DNA of 64,000 bases from Methylobacterium adhaesivum (GCF_022179065.1 NZ_BPQD01000014.1:124001-188000), one strand, 5' to 3'. Positions 1 to 8,780 are shown, counted from the stretch's first letter. The notes: generated by a model from the letters alone, not told the origin. Numbers and translations are program-made.

Positions 1-171
1 AATCTCGGGCGCCCCGCCGTGAAGGTACTGTCCGACGGCTGGACGGCGGTGACGCGGGACCGCTCCCTCTCGGCCCAGTTTGAGCACACGGTGGCGGTGA
101 CGGAGACGGGCGCGGAGATCTTCACCTTCTCCCCCAAGGGGCTGCACCAGCCGGTCAATCCGGCGGCCTGA
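1..171 (+). CDS. map: Type I methionine aminopeptidase, C-terminal end only
   Basis: Partial gene: only the last 56 codons are present, open from base 1 and ending in TGA at 169-171. The reading frame gives a segment with '[18 protein letters not shown]', the C-terminal strand of type I methionine aminopeptidases, which carries the last metal-binding Glu in the 'QFEHT' box. The enzyme removes the initiator methionine from nascent proteins. The metal-binding core lies left of the window, so completeness cannot be judged. radC follows 10 bases later on the same strand, suggesting co-transcription. Confidence 0.9.
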   Translation, partial: NLGRPAVKVLSDGWTAVTRDRSLSAQFEHTVAVTETGAEIFTFSPKGLHQPVNPAA

Positions 172-181
172 GGCGTCCGCC

Positions 182-916
182 GTGCCGCGCCGTGCCGCAC
201 CCGCCGCGAGCCCGTCCGCCGACGGAGACGCGCCGTCCGAGGCCGAGCCGCACTATCTCGGCCACCGCGACCGCCTGCGCGCGCGCTTCGCACAGGCTGG
301 GGCCGATGCGCTGCCGGACTATGAGCTTCTTGAACTTGCCTTGTTTCGCGCCATTCCCCGGCGCGACGTGAAGCCTCTCGCGAAGGCACTGATCCGCCGT
401 TTCGGCAGCTTCGCCGAGGTGATCTCCGCCGAACCGGCCCGTCTTGCCGAAATCGAAGGCATCGGCGGCGGCGTCATCGCCGATCTCAAGCTCATCGAAG
501 CGGCAGGCCAGCGTCTCGCCCGTGGCGCCATCGCCGACCGGCCCCTGCTGTCGTCGTGGAGCGCGGTGCTCGAATATTGCCGCGCCACCATGGCGTTCGC
601 GGCGCGCGAGCAGTTCCGCGTGCTCTTCCTCGACCGGCGCAACCACCTCATCGCCGACGAGGTGCAGGGCCGCGGCACCGTCGATCACACCCCGGTCTAT
701 CCCCGCGAGGTGGCGCGCCGGGCGCTGGAACTCTCCGCCACCGCCATCATCCTCGCCCACAACCACCCGTCCGGCGACCCGACTCCGTCGGCGGCCGATA
801 TCCGGATGACGCGCGAGATCGTCGACGTCCTCGATCCCCTCGGCATCGTCGTCCACGACCACGTGATCCTCGGCCGCGAGGGCCATGCGAGCTTCAAGGG
901 CCTGAAGCTGATCTGA
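182..916 (+). CDS. radC: RadC family JAB/MPN-domain protein
   Basis: The 244-aa protein has an N-terminal helix-hairpin-helix-like region ('[20 protein letters not shown]', about residues 80-105) and a C-terminal JAB/MPN domain. The metal-site motif '[14 protein letters not shown]' (about residues 193-206) fits H-x-H-x7-S-x2-D, so the metalloprotease-type ligands are intact. RadC proteins were once called DNA repair proteins; their true role is unsettled. The start used is GTG at 182, just after map. No strong ribosome binding site separates it from later starts, so the N-terminus is approximate. Confidence 0.92.
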   Translation: MPRRAAPAASPSADGDAPSEAEPHYLGHRDRLRARFAQAGADALPDYELLELALFRAIPRRDVKPLAKALIRRFGSFAEVISAEPARLAEIEGIGGGVIADLKLIEAAGQRLARGAIADRPLLSSWSAVLEYCRATMAFAAREQFRVLFLDRRNHLIADEVQGRGTVDHTPVYPREVARRALELSATAIILAHNHPSGDPTPSAADIRMTREIVDVLDPLGIVVHDHVILGREGHASFKGLKLI

Positions 917-1123
917 CCCGGTGCCCGCGCGACGGGCCTGCGCGCCTGGCGTGAACACGCAGACGTTTTCTCTCCGCCCGCGTGTTTCACCAGAGACCGC
1001 GTGTCGGCGTGCGCCCGGCGTGTTAGCGTACGCTCCAAGGGGTCCGGCCGAGACCTCGAACGGCCTGCCGGCCCGCCCCTGGCGCGCCTCTTGCCTGGAA
1101 CCTGGCGTTTAAGGGAGGCGCGT

Positions 1124-2563
1124 ATGGCGCTCGCTGCGTTCGACGAGATGACCGGTTTGCCTGACGGGGCGCTCGACGACGCCGCCGTGCGCGAGGCCTA
1201 CAGCAGCCTGAAGTCGTGGCTGGAGACCACGCCGCCGGAGCATTTCAACACCCGCCGCAGCCAGGCCGAGATGCTGTTTCGGCGCATCGGCATCACCTTC
1301 GCGGTCTACGGGGCCAACGAGTCCACCGAGCGGCTGATCCCGTTCGACATCATCCCCCGGGTCATCACCAAACCGGAATGGGGCTTCCTCGAGCGGGGCC
1401 TGAAGCAGCGCGTCACCGCCATCAACGCGTTCCTGAAGGACATCTACGGCGCGCAGGACTGCATCAAGGCCGGAATCATCCCGGCCGACCTCGTTTACCG
1501 CAACCCGCATTACCGCATGGAGATGCGCGCCTTCCGGGTGCCGCACGACCTCTACGTCCACATCGCCGGGATCGACATCGTCCGCACGGGCGAGAACGAT
1601 TTCTTCGTGCTGGAGGACAATGCTCGCACGCCGTCCGGCGTCTCCTACATGCTGGAGAACCGCGAGGTGATGCTGCGGCTGTTTCCGGAACTGTTCTCGC
1701 GCCACCGCGTGGCGCCCGTCGAGAATTATCCCGATGCTCTGCTCGCCACCCTGCGGTCCCTGGCGCCGGCGAGCGCGACGCGCGACCCCACCGTCGCCCT
1801 CTTGACGCCCGGCCGCTACAATTCGGCCTTCTACGAGCACTCGTTCCTGGCCGACAAGCTCGGCGTCGACCTGGTGGAGGCGTCCGACCTCTTCACCAAG
1901 GACGACGTGGTGTACATGCGCACCACGGAAGGCCCGCGCCGGATCGACGTGCTCTATCGCCGCCTCGACGACGACTTCCTCGACCCCCTGGTGTTCCGCC
2001 CCGACTCGGTGCTGGGCGTGCCGGGCCTCATGAACGCCTACGAGCGCGGCACCGTGACCCTCGCCAACGCGGTGGGCACCGGCATCGCCGACGACAAGGC
2101 GGTCTACAGCTACATGCCGGAGATCGTGCGGTTCTTCACCGGCGAGGATCCGATCCTGCACAACGTGCCGACCTATCGCTGCCGCGAGAAGGACGCCTTC
2201 GCGTACGTCATGGACAACCTGAAGGACCTCGTGGTGAAGGAGGTCAACGGCTCGGGTGGCTACGGCATGCTCGTCGGCCCGCATGCGACCAAGCGCGAGA
2301 TCGAGGAGTTCGGGCGCAAGCTCCGCTACGCGCCGGACGGGTTCATCGCCCAGCCGACGCTCGCGCTCTCCACTTGCCCGACCTTCGTGGCCTCCGGGGT
2401 GGCGCCCCGCCACGTCGACCTGCGCCCCTTCGTCCTGTGCGGCTCCGACGAGATCCGCATCGTTCCGGGCGGCCTCACCCGCGTCGCCCTCAAGGAGGGT
2501 TCCCTCGTCGTCAACTCGAGCCAGGGCGGCGGCACCAAGGACACCTGGGTGCTCGACGCCTGA
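1124..2563 (+). CDS. Circularly permuted ATP-grasp family protein
   Basis: The start is ATG 1124, preceded by GGGAGG at 1113-1118; an upstream in-frame extension has no ribosome binding site. The 479-aa product matches circularly permuted ATP-grasp proteins (old DUF404/DUF407). Visible landmarks are 'VLEDNARTPSGVSYMLENR' near residue 162 and the glycine-rich nucleotide loop 'KEVNGSGGYGMLVGP' near residue 372. ATP-grasp enzymes activate a carboxylate as acyl phosphate and join it to an amine or thiol, so a peptide-type ligase is expected; the substrate is unknown. It is the first gene of a four-gene block with an alpha-E protein, a transglutaminase-like protein and Anbu, a combination known to recur across bacteria. 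Confidence 0.93.
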   Translation: MALAAFDEMTGLPDGALDDAAVREAYSSLKSWLETTPPEHFNTRRSQAEMLFRRIGITFAVYGANESTERLIPFDIIPRVITKPEWGFLERGLKQRVTAINAFLKDIYGAQDCIKAGIIPADLVYRNPHYRMEMRAFRVPHDLYVHIAGIDIVRTGENDFFVLEDNARTPSGVSYMLENREVMLRLFPELFSRHRVAPVENYPDALLATLRSLAPASATRDPTVALLTPGRYNSAFYEHSFLADKLGVDLVEASDLFTKDDVVYMRTTEGPRRIDVLYRRLDDDFLDPLVFRPDSVLGVPGLMNAYERGTVTLANAVGTGIADDKAVYSYMPEIVRFFTGEDPILHNVPTYRCREKDAFAYVMDNLKDLVVKEVNGSGGYGMLVGPHATKREIEEFGRKLRYAPDGFIAQPTLALSTCPTFVASGVAPRHVDLRPFVLCGSDEIRIVPGGLTRVALKEGSLVVNSSQGGGTKDTWVLDA

Positions 2564-2690
2564 CGACGCGCGCCGTTCGCTGCCGGACCGGGCCCTCGCG
2601 GCCCGATCCGGCGCCGCCTCCACAGACTTCCCCCTTCAGCCCAACGGCCCCGTCGCGTCTCGCGGGTGTCCGGCGTCTCAACGGAAGCCC

Positions 2691-3635
2691 ATGCTGTCCC
2701 GGACCGCAGACAACCTGTACTGGCTCTCGCGCTACGTCGAGCGGGCCGAGTTCGTCGCCCGCATCCTCGACGCGGCGCATCGGCTCGCGGCCCTGCCGTC
2801 GAGCTACGGCGGCGGCGAGACCAACGAATGGGCCTCGGCGCTGGCCTCCGCCGGAGACCCGGAGGTGTTCAAGCCCCTCTACGGTGGCGTGACCGAGGCC
2901 ACGGTCTGCGACTTCCTGGCATTCAGCCCGCACAATCCGTCCTCGATCCGCTCCTGCATCGAGACGGCCCGGGAGAACGCCCGCAGCGTCCGCACGGCCC
3001 TCACCACGGAGATGTGGGACGCCATCAACGGCGCGTGGCTGGAACTGCGCAACTACGAGGGGCGCGAGCTGAACCGCGACGAGTTCTCCCGCTTCCTCGA
3101 ATGGGTGAAGGGCGTGTCCCTGGCCTTCGACGGCTCGGCCTACCGGACGATGCTGCGCAACGACGCCTACTGGTTCACGCGGCTCGGCACCGCCATCGAG
3201 CGGGCCGACAACACCGCCCGCATCCTCGACGTGAAGTACCGCATCCTGCTGCCCGCCACGGAGCGGGTGGGGGGAAGCCTCGACTACTTCCAGTGGACCA
3301 CGATCCTGCGCGAGGTCTCGGCCTTCAACGCCTATCACTGGGTCTACCGCGAGAGCGTGAAGCCCCTGCTGGTGGCCGATCTCCTCATCCTCAACCGGCA
3401 GATGCCGCGCTCCCTCGCCAATTGCTACGGCATGCTCGTGGAGAACCTCGACCTCATCGCCGACGCCTACGGCCGGCGCGGTGCGAGCCAGAGGTTGGCC
3501 AGCAACACCCTGGCGCGCCTGGAGGGCGAGAACATCAATCGGATCTTCACCTCGGGCCTGCACGAGTTCGTCACCGCCTTCATCGCCGAGAACAACCGCC
3601 TCGGCGCTGCGGTCATCGCGCAATATCTGGTGTAG
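2691..3635 (+). CDS. Alpha-E domain protein (DUF403)
   Basis: ATG 2691 gives a 314-aa, almost wholly helical protein beginning 'MLSRTADNLYWLSRYVERAE', the typical N-terminus of the alpha-E family. It has no signal peptide or membrane segment. The family is nearly always found beside the circularly permuted ATP-grasp protein and is thought to act with it; its biochemical role is not known. It lies 127 bases after the ATP-grasp gene and 36 bases before the transglutaminase gene, consistent with one operon. In many genomes this protein and the ATP-grasp protein are fused; here they are separate. Confidence 0.92.
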   Translation: MLSRTADNLYWLSRYVERAEFVARILDAAHRLAALPSSYGGGETNEWASALASAGDPEVFKPLYGGVTEATVCDFLAFSPHNPSSIRSCIETARENARSVRTALTTEMWDAINGAWLELRNYEGRELNRDEFSRFLEWVKGVSLAFDGSAYRTMLRNDAYWFTRLGTAIERADNTARILDVKYRILLPATERVGGSLDYFQWTTILREVSAFNAYHWVYRESVKPLLVADLLILNRQMPRSLANCYGMLVENLDLIADAYGRRGASQRLASNTLARLEGENINRIFTSGLHEFVTAFIAENNRLGAAVIAQYLV

Positions 3636-3671
3636 GGGCTTTCGGGTCGGAACCCGCGAAAAGGTCGCCGC

Positions 3672-4499
3672 ATGCGAATCCGCGTCTTTCACGAGACCAA
3701 CTACACCTACGAGCAGCCGGCCCGGAACCTGATTCAGGTCCTGCGCCTGCGCCCCCGGGACCATGACGGGCAGTATGTCCGGCGCTGGCGCATCGAACCC
3801 TCCGTCGACGGACGCATCAGCGAGCGTGAGGACGGCTTCGGCAACGTGGTGCACTGGTTCACCGCCGACGAACCGGCCGAGGCCCTGACCATCCGCGTCA
3901 TCGGCGAGGTCGACACCAACGAGATGCACGGCGTGGTGCGCGGCACCGTCGAGCGCCTGCCCGATGAGTTCTACCTGCGCGATTCCGATCTTGCCCTGGC
4001 GAGCGAGCCGATCCAGGCCTTCGCCCAGGAGGTTCGCGGAGCCGGCGACGCCTCCGCCCTGCCCTGCCTGCACCGTCTCCTCGCCGCCGTGCACGAACGG
4101 GTGGTGTTCGAGCCGGGGCCGACGAGCGCCAGCACCACGGCGCCCCTGGCGTTCGAGGCGGAAAAAGGCGTCTGCCAGGACGTCGCCCACGTCTTCATCG
4201 CCGCCGCCCGCCACCTCGAGATTCCGGCGCGCTACGTCTCGGGCTACTTCCATCACGCCGACGGGATCGTCGGCCAGGAGGCGGGCCATGCCTGGGTCGA
4301 GGCCCTGGTTCCGAATCTCGGCTGGGTCGGCTTCGATCCGGCCCACGGCATCGCCACCACGGAGGCCCATGTCCGCGTCGCCGTCGGCCTGGATTACCGG
4401 GGCGCCGCCCCGATTCGCGGCAGCCGCATGGGTGGCGGCACGGAAACCCTCGACGTGACGCTCCGCGTCGAGCAAGCACAGGCGACGGTCCAGTCCTGA
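3672..4499 (+). CDS. Transglutaminase-like cysteine peptidase family protein
   Basis: This 275-aa protein has the bacterial transglutaminase N-terminal beta domain ('MRIRVFHETNYTYEQPARN') followed by a transglutaminase core. The catalytic triad is visible: Cys in 'KGVCQDVAH' (about residue 166), His in 'GHAWVEA' (about 204) and Asp in 'FDPAHG' (about 221). Such proteins hydrolyse or transfer amide bonds, and this one is predicted cytoplasmic because no signal peptide is seen. It sits between the alpha-E and Anbu genes, so it probably works on the product of the ATP-grasp ligase. An in-frame ATG directly starts the conserved domain, so the start is secure. Confidence 0.93.
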   Translation: MRIRVFHETNYTYEQPARNLIQVLRLRPRDHDGQYVRRWRIEPSVDGRISEREDGFGNVVHWFTADEPAEALTIRVIGEVDTNEMHGVVRGTVERLPDEFYLRDSDLALASEPIQAFAQEVRGAGDASALPCLHRLLAAVHERVVFEPGPTSASTTAPLAFEAEKGVCQDVAHVFIAAARHLEIPARYVSGYFHHADGIVGQEAGHAWVEALVPNLGWVGFDPAHGIATTEAHVRVAVGLDYRGAAPIRGSRMGGGTETLDVTLRVEQAQATVQS

Positions 4500-4537
4500 T
4501 CCCCCGGGGTGATCGGACGTGAGGAAAGCTTGAGACG

Positions 4538-5290
4538 ATGACCTACTGCGTCGGTGTCCTGGTGGAGGACGGCCTGGTGATGATCGCCGATACCCGCACG
4601 AATGCGGGCCTCGACGACATCTCCACCTACCGCAAGCTGCATCATTTCAACGTGCCGGGCGAGCGGGTGATGATGCTGGCCTCGGCCGGCAACCTCTCCA
4701 TCACCCAATCGGTCCTCAGCCTGCTCTCGGAGGGCGTCGAGGGCGAGGCCGGCGAGCCGAAGATGCGCCTCGTCGAGGCGCCGACCATGTTCCAGGCGGC
4801 GCAGCTCGTGGGCCGGGCCATCCGCCGGGTGCGCGAGATCGAGAAGGCCGGCTTCGAGGCGGCGAATCTCCGCTTCTCCGTGTCGCTCCTGTTCGGCGGA
4901 CAGATCGGCACGGACCCGATGAAGCTCTATCTCATCTATTCGGCCGGCAACTTCATCGAGTGCAGCGGCGACGCGCCGTTCCTGCAGATCGGCGAGCACA
5001 AGTACGGCAAGCCGATCCTGGACCGGGCGGTGAAGTACGAGACCGATCTCTACGACGCCCTCAAAGTCGGCCTCGTGTCCATGGACTCGACCATGCGGTC
5101 CAATCTCGGCGTCGGCCTGCCCATCGACATCGCGCTGGTGCGCCGCGACGCCCTCAACCTCGAGGTCAACCACCGCATCGAGGCCGGCGAGGGCTATTTC
5201 CACGATCTGCGCGAACGCTGGTCGGCGGCCCTGCGCGCCGCCCACCGGGCGATTCCGCGCCCGCCCTACGGCCCGGCCGACCCGAAATAG
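4538..5290 (+). CDS. Anbu: ancestral proteasome beta-subunit homologue
   Basis: The 250-aa protein begins 'MTYCVGVLVEDGLVMIADTR', so removal of Met would expose Thr as the N-terminal nucleophile, as in proteasome beta subunits. The Asp in 'ADTRTNAG' fits the second catalytic position of the Ntn-hydrolase fold. Anbu proteins form self-compartmentalised rings, distinct from HslV and the 20S proteasome, and their substrates are unknown. The neighbours (ATP-grasp, alpha-E, transglutaminase) are the standard Anbu context. This is the last gene of the operon, 38 bases after the transglutaminase gene. Confidence 0.93.
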   Translation: MTYCVGVLVEDGLVMIADTRTNAGLDDISTYRKLHHFNVPGERVMMLASAGNLSITQSVLSLLSEGVEGEAGEPKMRLVEAPTMFQAAQLVGRAIRRVREIEKAGFEAANLRFSVSLLFGGQIGTDPMKLYLIYSAGNFIECSGDAPFLQIGEHKYGKPILDRAVKYETDLYDALKVGLVSMDSTMRSNLGVGLPIDIALVRRDALNLEVNHRIEAGEGYFHDLRERWSAALRAAHRAIPRPPYGPADPK

Positions 5291-5349
5291 CTTTTTCGCC
5301 GTTCAAGTCCGTCGCCGGGCGAACAGTTGGATCGCTATCGAGCGCGGGT

Positions 5350-5371
5350 CCCCTCTCCTTCCAAGAGAGGG
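5350..5371. repeat. Short palindromic repeat copy downstream of Anbu
   Basis: The sequence CCCCTCTCCTTCCAAGAGAG plus its flank forms an imperfect inverted repeat of about 9 bp arms. The same core (CCCTCTCCT / AGGAGAGGG) appears twice more inside the thiE coding region at 6065-6085 and, partly, at 6138-6151. It lies between the convergent Anbu and thiE genes and could also act as a weak transcription stop. This is a repeat family seen by eye; its genome-wide number is unknown. Confidence 0.6.
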
Positions 5372-5417
5372 AGCCTGGCGCGCTCGCTCGACCCGAAGCG
5401 ATCATCCGGACCTGAGA

Positions 5418-6299
5418 TCAGCCCGAGAGCAGGGCGCGAAGCGTCGGTGCGGGATCGGGGCTGCGCATGAGATCGCCCATCACGGCGATCCCGCCGGCCC
5501 CCGCCTCCCGGCAGGCGCGGGCCGTCGCCGGGGTGATGCCCCCGAGGGCGAGGACCGGCAGGCCGTGGACGCAGGCCGCCGCGATGGCCTCAGGACCGAG
5601 CGCCGGACCGTAGCCGGGCTTGCTCGCCGTGGCGAAGATCGGGCTCAGGGTGGCGTAGTCCGCGCCGTATCGCGCCGCCGCCGCGACCTCCGCCACGGAA
5701 TGGGCCGAGACGCCGACGAGTCCGTCCGGCAGGAGTCGGCGCGCCTCCTCGATCCCGGCGGGTGGCGTGCCGCCGGGCAGGTGAACGCCATCTGCCCCGA
5801 GGTGGGCGGCCAGGGCGGCGTCGCCGCCGAGGGTGAAGGCCGCCCCCCGGGCATGGGTCCGTTCCAGTACCGCGCGGGCCAGGACCGCGCGGGGCTCCGG
5901 CGCCATGTCGCGCTCGCGGAACCACACCCAACGGGCGCCCTCCGCCAATAGGGTATCGATGCGGGCGAGGAGAGCGATGTTTCGGGGCTCGGATTTATCG
6001 AACCCATCATTTGCACTGCCGGCCGCGAAGTCGGGTCGATGACCCGATCGAGCCTCGACGGGCTCCCTCTCCTGGAAGGAGAGGGTTGGGGTGAGGTGTG
6101 GTCCCTCTCCGGACAAGTCACACACCTTACCCTGGCCCTCTCCTGGAAGGTGTGGGGACCCGTGCTGTCCGGGCGGTCGGGCGAAAGGGTCGCCTTTCGA
6201 AGCGGGACATCCACCGTCGCCGTTGCCCGCATCGTGTGCGACGTGGGCGACAGACGCCTGGTCCGTCACCACCAGCAGCCACGACGGCAGCGGCCTCAC
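5418..6299 (-). CDS. thiE: Thiamine phosphate synthase with an in-frame repeat-derived insertion
   Basis: ThiE joins the HMP pyrophosphate and thiazole phosphate halves of thiamine. The gene starts at GTG 6299-6297, overlapping the thiG stop as GTGA, so it is translationally coupled. Residues 1-18 hold strand 1 ('[15 protein letters not shown]') and residues from about 105 hold the rest of the barrel ('[12 protein letters not shown]', '[10 protein letters not shown]', 'VLALGGITP'). Between them lie roughly 80 extra residues read from palindromic repeat DNA, including the peptide '[11 protein letters not shown]'. The product is 293 aa against about 205-220 for the family. The frame is open throughout. 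The insertion falls in the loop after strand 1, on the active-site face, so activity is uncertain. Confidence 0.85.
   Translation of the reverse strand: MRPLPSWLLVVTDQASVAHVAHDAGNGDGGCPASKGDPFARPPGQHGSPHLPGEGQGKVCDLSGEGPHLTPTLSFQEREPVEARSGHRPDFAAGSANDGFDKSEPRNIALLARIDTLLAEGARWVWFRERDMAPEPRAVLARAVLERTHARGAAFTLGGDAALAAHLGADGVHLPGGTPPAGIEEARRLLPDGLVGVSAHSVAEVAAAARYGADYATLSPIFATASKPGYGPALGPEAIAAACVHGLPVLALGGITPATARACREAGAGGIAVMGDLMRSPDPAPTLRALLSG
6065..6151. repeat. Palindromic repeat cluster inside thiE
   Basis: Three nested dyads are visible. The first, 6065-6085, has arms CCCTCTCCT / AGGAGAGGG. The second, about 6096-6127, has arms AGGTGTG / CACACCT. The third, from 6138, begins with another CCCTCTCCTGGAAGG core. 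The first core matches the copy at 5350-5371. The whole block, roughly 5993-6245, interrupts the thiE coding sequence without breaking its frame. Confidence 0.65.
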
Positions 6300-7087
6300 G
6301 AGCCGACGAGGCCGAGCTGAGGACTCGACGGCTCGGCCCGGCCCCGCCTCGGGATGCGGCCGGCCCGGTGCGCGAGGCGGCCGGCTTCCACGGCGTGGCC
6401 CATGGCGCGGGCCATGCGCACGGGGTCGTCGGCCTTGGCCACCGCCGTGTTGAGAAGGCAGCCAGAGGCCCCCAGTTCCATGGCGATCACGGCGTCCGAG
6501 GCCGTTCCGATGCCGGCATCGACGATGACGGGGACGGGCGAGCGCCGGCAGATGAGTTCGAGGTTGGCGGGGTTGGCCACCCCCATGCCCGAGCCGATGA
6601 GCGAGCCCATGGGCATCACGGCGGCGCAGCCGAGATCGGCCAGCCGCTGGCACACCACCGGATCGTCGTTGCAGTAGGGCAGCACCGTGAACCCGTCCTC
6701 GACGAGGTGGCGGCAGGCTTCGAGCAACTCGGCCACGTCGGGATAGAGCGTCTCGCGGTCGCCGATGACCTCGACCTTGATCCAGGTGGTGTCGAGGGCC
6801 TCGCGGGCGAGTTCGGCGGTCATGATCGCGTCGCGTGCCGTCTCGCAGCCGGCGGTGTTGGGCAGGAAGCGGTAGCCCTTGAGCTTCTGCACCGTGTCCG
6901 AGCCGTGGCCCTGCAGCGAGACCCGGCGGATCGAGGCCGTAACCACCTCCGCGCCTGAGGCCGCCACGGACTCGGCCATGATGCTTTGCGTCGGATAACC
7001 GGCGGTGCCGATGAATAGACGCGAGGCGAGGGTCACGCCGGCGATGACGAGGGCATCGTCGTGCCGATCGTCTTGGGGTTCGGTCAT
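6296..7087 (-). CDS. thiG: Thiazole synthase
   Basis: ThiG makes the thiazole phosphate ring of thiamine from deoxyxylulose phosphate, dehydroglycine and ThiS thiocarboxylate. The 263-aa protein has the expected barrel: '[10 protein letters not shown]', Schiff-base lysine in '[10 protein letters not shown]' (about residue 103), '[15 protein letters not shown]', '[11 protein letters not shown]' and '[13 protein letters not shown]'. It lies four bases after thiS and overlaps thiE by GTGA. The C-terminal tail after '[18 protein letters not shown]' is low-complexity, as in other alphaproteobacterial ThiG proteins. Confidence 0.97.
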   Translation of the reverse strand: MTEPQDDRHDDALVIAGVTLASRLFIGTAGYPTQSIMAESVAASGAEVVTASIRRVSLQGHGSDTVQKLKGYRFLPNTAGCETARDAIMTAELAREALDTTWIKVEVIGDRETLYPDVAELLEACRHLVEDGFTVLPYCNDDPVVCQRLADLGCAAVMPMGSLIGSGMGVANPANLELICRRSPVPVIVDAGIGTASDAVIAMELGASGCLLNTAVAKADDPVRMARAMGHAVEAGRLAHRAGRIPRRGRAEPSSPQLGLVGS

Positions 7088-7091
7088 GGCG

Positions 7092-7304
7092 TCAGCCTCC
7101 CTGCATGGCGCGGACGATCTCCACGCGATCGCCGTCGTTGAGTGGTGTCGCGGCCCAGTCGCGGCGGCGGATCACCGCGCCGTTGAGGGCGATGGCGATG
7201 CCCTGCGGCCCTTCGATCCCGGTCTCCTCGGCTTCGCGGCGGAACAGGGTGTCGAGGTCCGGCGCGTCGCTCTCGTGCGGGCGTCCGTTGAGGACGAGTT
7301 TCAT
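7092..7304 (-). CDS. thiS: Sulfur carrier protein ThiS
   Basis: This 70-aa ubiquitin-fold protein starts '[11 protein letters not shown]' and ends in the required di-glycine ('IVRAMQGG'), the site of adenylation and thiocarboxylate formation. Its ATG at 7304-7302 overlaps the thiO stop as ATGA, and it sits four bases before thiG. It delivers sulfur to ThiG for the thiazole ring. Confidence 0.95.
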   Translation of the reverse strand: MKLVLNGRPHESDAPDLDTLFRREAEETGIEGPQGIAIALNGAVIRRRDWAATPLNDGDRVEIVRAMQGG

Positions 7305-8530
7305 GCGGACGCCCTCTTGGACACAGGGGGGACCTTGGGCACGGGGGCGAAGCGGGCGCGGCCGAAGGCACGGGCGTAGTCCGGCAGGGTGCCGTCGGCG
7401 AGGAGGCTGGCCACGGCCTCGGCGGTGGCCGGCGCCAGGAGGTAGCCGTTGCGGTGGTGGCCCGTCGCCACCACGAGGCCGGGGGCCAGGGTGTCGATGA
7501 TCGGTGCGTCGTCGTCCGAGGTCGGGCGGTAGCCGCTCCACACGGCCTCGACCGCCATCTCCTCGATGCCCGGCAGGACGCGGCGCGCGCCCTCCAGCAG
7601 GGCGTAGAGCCCGCCCGCCGTGACGCCTGGGGTGAAGCCGCAATCCTCCACCGTGGCGCCGACGATGAGATGGCCGTCGCTCTTCGGGGCCATGTGGACC
7701 TGCTCGGTCCAGACCATGTGGCTCAGCGTCCCCGTGCGGGCGGTGGTGCGTAGCGCCAGCGACTGTCCCTTGAGCGGCCGCACCGGCAGGCCGAGGTGAT
7801 CCGGCAGGAGGCCCGCCTGCCCGCTCCAGGCCCCGGCGGCGAGGATCACCGTCTCGGCGGCAATCCGGCCCTGGGCGGTCGCCAGACCCGTGACCCGGCC
7901 GCCCGCCCAGTCGAGGGCCTCGACGGGACACGCTTCCACCAGAGTGACGCCCGCCCCCTCGCAGGCACGCACGAGGGCGGCCATCACGCAGGCGGGATCG
8001 ACCTGATGATCGTGGGGGCAGAACAGGCCGGCGGTGACGGCCGGGCGCAGGGCCGGCTCCCGGGCGCGCACCTGCGACCCGCTGAGCCACGTGGCATCGA
8101 GGCCGGAGCGGACCTGCAGGTCGTGGCGGGAGCGCAGGCGCTCGACCTCGTCACGGCCGATGGCGAGCACCAGGGTGCCTTCCTCCCGGTAGTCGATGTC
8201 GAGGCCGGACGCGGCCTGGAGCGCGTCGCGGAACCCCGGCCAGCGGGCGAGGCTCGCGAGCGCCAGGGGCAGGAGGGGATCGGAGCCGGGTTCGTGTTCG
8301 GCGGCGGGCGCCAGCATGCCGGTGGCGGCCAGACTCGCGCCCGCCCCCACGGTCTCGCGCTCGACCACCGTCACGGTGCGTCCCCCCCGCGCGAGGTGCC
8401 AGGCGATGGACAGGCCGATGAGGCCGCCGCCGACCACCACCACGTCGCTGCGCGCCGGCAGGGCGGAGGGCGCGCGCGGGGCGGCGGGCGAGCGCCTCAG
8501 GTCGATGGGTTGGGTGGGGCTCGGGGCCAA
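7301..8530 (-). CDS. thiO: Glycine oxidase ThiO
   Basis: ThiO oxidises glycine to dehydroglycine for ThiG. The FAD-binding Rossmann motif 'VVVVGGGLIGLSIAWHLA' is followed by the DAO fold, including 'LPVRPLKGQSLAL' and 'SGYRPTSDDDAPIIDTLAPG' near the C-terminus. I chose the TTG at 8530, which has GCGGAGG about six bases upstream; a farther in-frame TTG at 8620 overlaps the riboswitch and is unlikely. With this start the protein is 409 aa with about 30 residues before the Rossmann fold. It is the first gene of thiO-thiS-thiG-thiE. Confidence 0.92.
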   Translation of the reverse strand: MAPSPTQPIDLRRSPAAPRAPSALPARSDVVVVGGGLIGLSIAWHLARGGRTVTVVERETVGAGASLAATGMLAPAAEHEPGSDPLLPLALASLARWPGFRDALQAASGLDIDYREEGTLVLAIGRDEVERLRSRHDLQVRSGLDATWLSGSQVRAREPALRPAVTAGLFCPHDHQVDPACVMAALVRACEGAGVTLVEACPVEALDWAGGRVTGLATAQGRIAAETVILAAGAWSGQAGLLPDHLGLPVRPLKGQSLALRTTARTGTLSHMVWTEQVHMAPKSDGHLIVGATVEDCGFTPGVTAGGLYALLEGARRVLPGIEEMAVEAVWSGYRPTSDDDAPIIDTLAPGLVVATGHHRNGYLLAPATAEAVASLLADGTLPDYARAFGRARFAPVPKVPPVSKRASA

Positions 8531-8618
8531 GGCAACCTCCGCGACGGGCGCTCGGGGTTGGCGGGCCTGTGCGCGTCGGTTGCGCAAAGTGCCGGGTCCT
8601 TGCGGAACGCGGCGGTCC

Positions 8619-8719
8619 AATCCCTACGCCGGTATGAACCGGTTCAGGTTCGAAGGATTTCCGCGCCGCCGCCCGGCATCGGGCGACTCATCGGTTTCTC
8701 AGCCCCTTGCCGGGGATCT
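8619..8719 (-). promoter_or_regulatory. TPP riboswitch (thi box)
   Basis: Read on the minus strand, the leader contains the two conserved TPP aptamer blocks. 'GGGGCTGAGA' is in the pyrimidine-sensing arm, and 'CGAACCTGAACCGGTTCATA' followed by 'CCGGCGTAGGGAT' is in the pyrophosphate-sensing arm. The closing P1 helix pairs ATCCC (near 8717) with GGGAT (near 8620). It sits about 90 nt before the thiO start and should lower expression of thiOSGE when thiamine pyrophosphate is abundant. No clear U-rich terminator follows, so control of translation initiation is more likely than attenuation. Confidence 0.95.
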
Positions 8720-8780
8720 CCCTTGAACACCCCCGATGTGGGCCCGGATGGCGCCGGGGTCAACACCCCGCCGGTCCGGC

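Noticed and set aside
6098-6958. Plus-strand open frame across thiE and thiG
   Set aside because: Antisense to two recognised enzymes and composed of low-complexity sequence.
8528-8620. Extended thiO start at TTG 8620
   Set aside because: It would place the start codon on the riboswitch P1 helix and adds residues with no family match.
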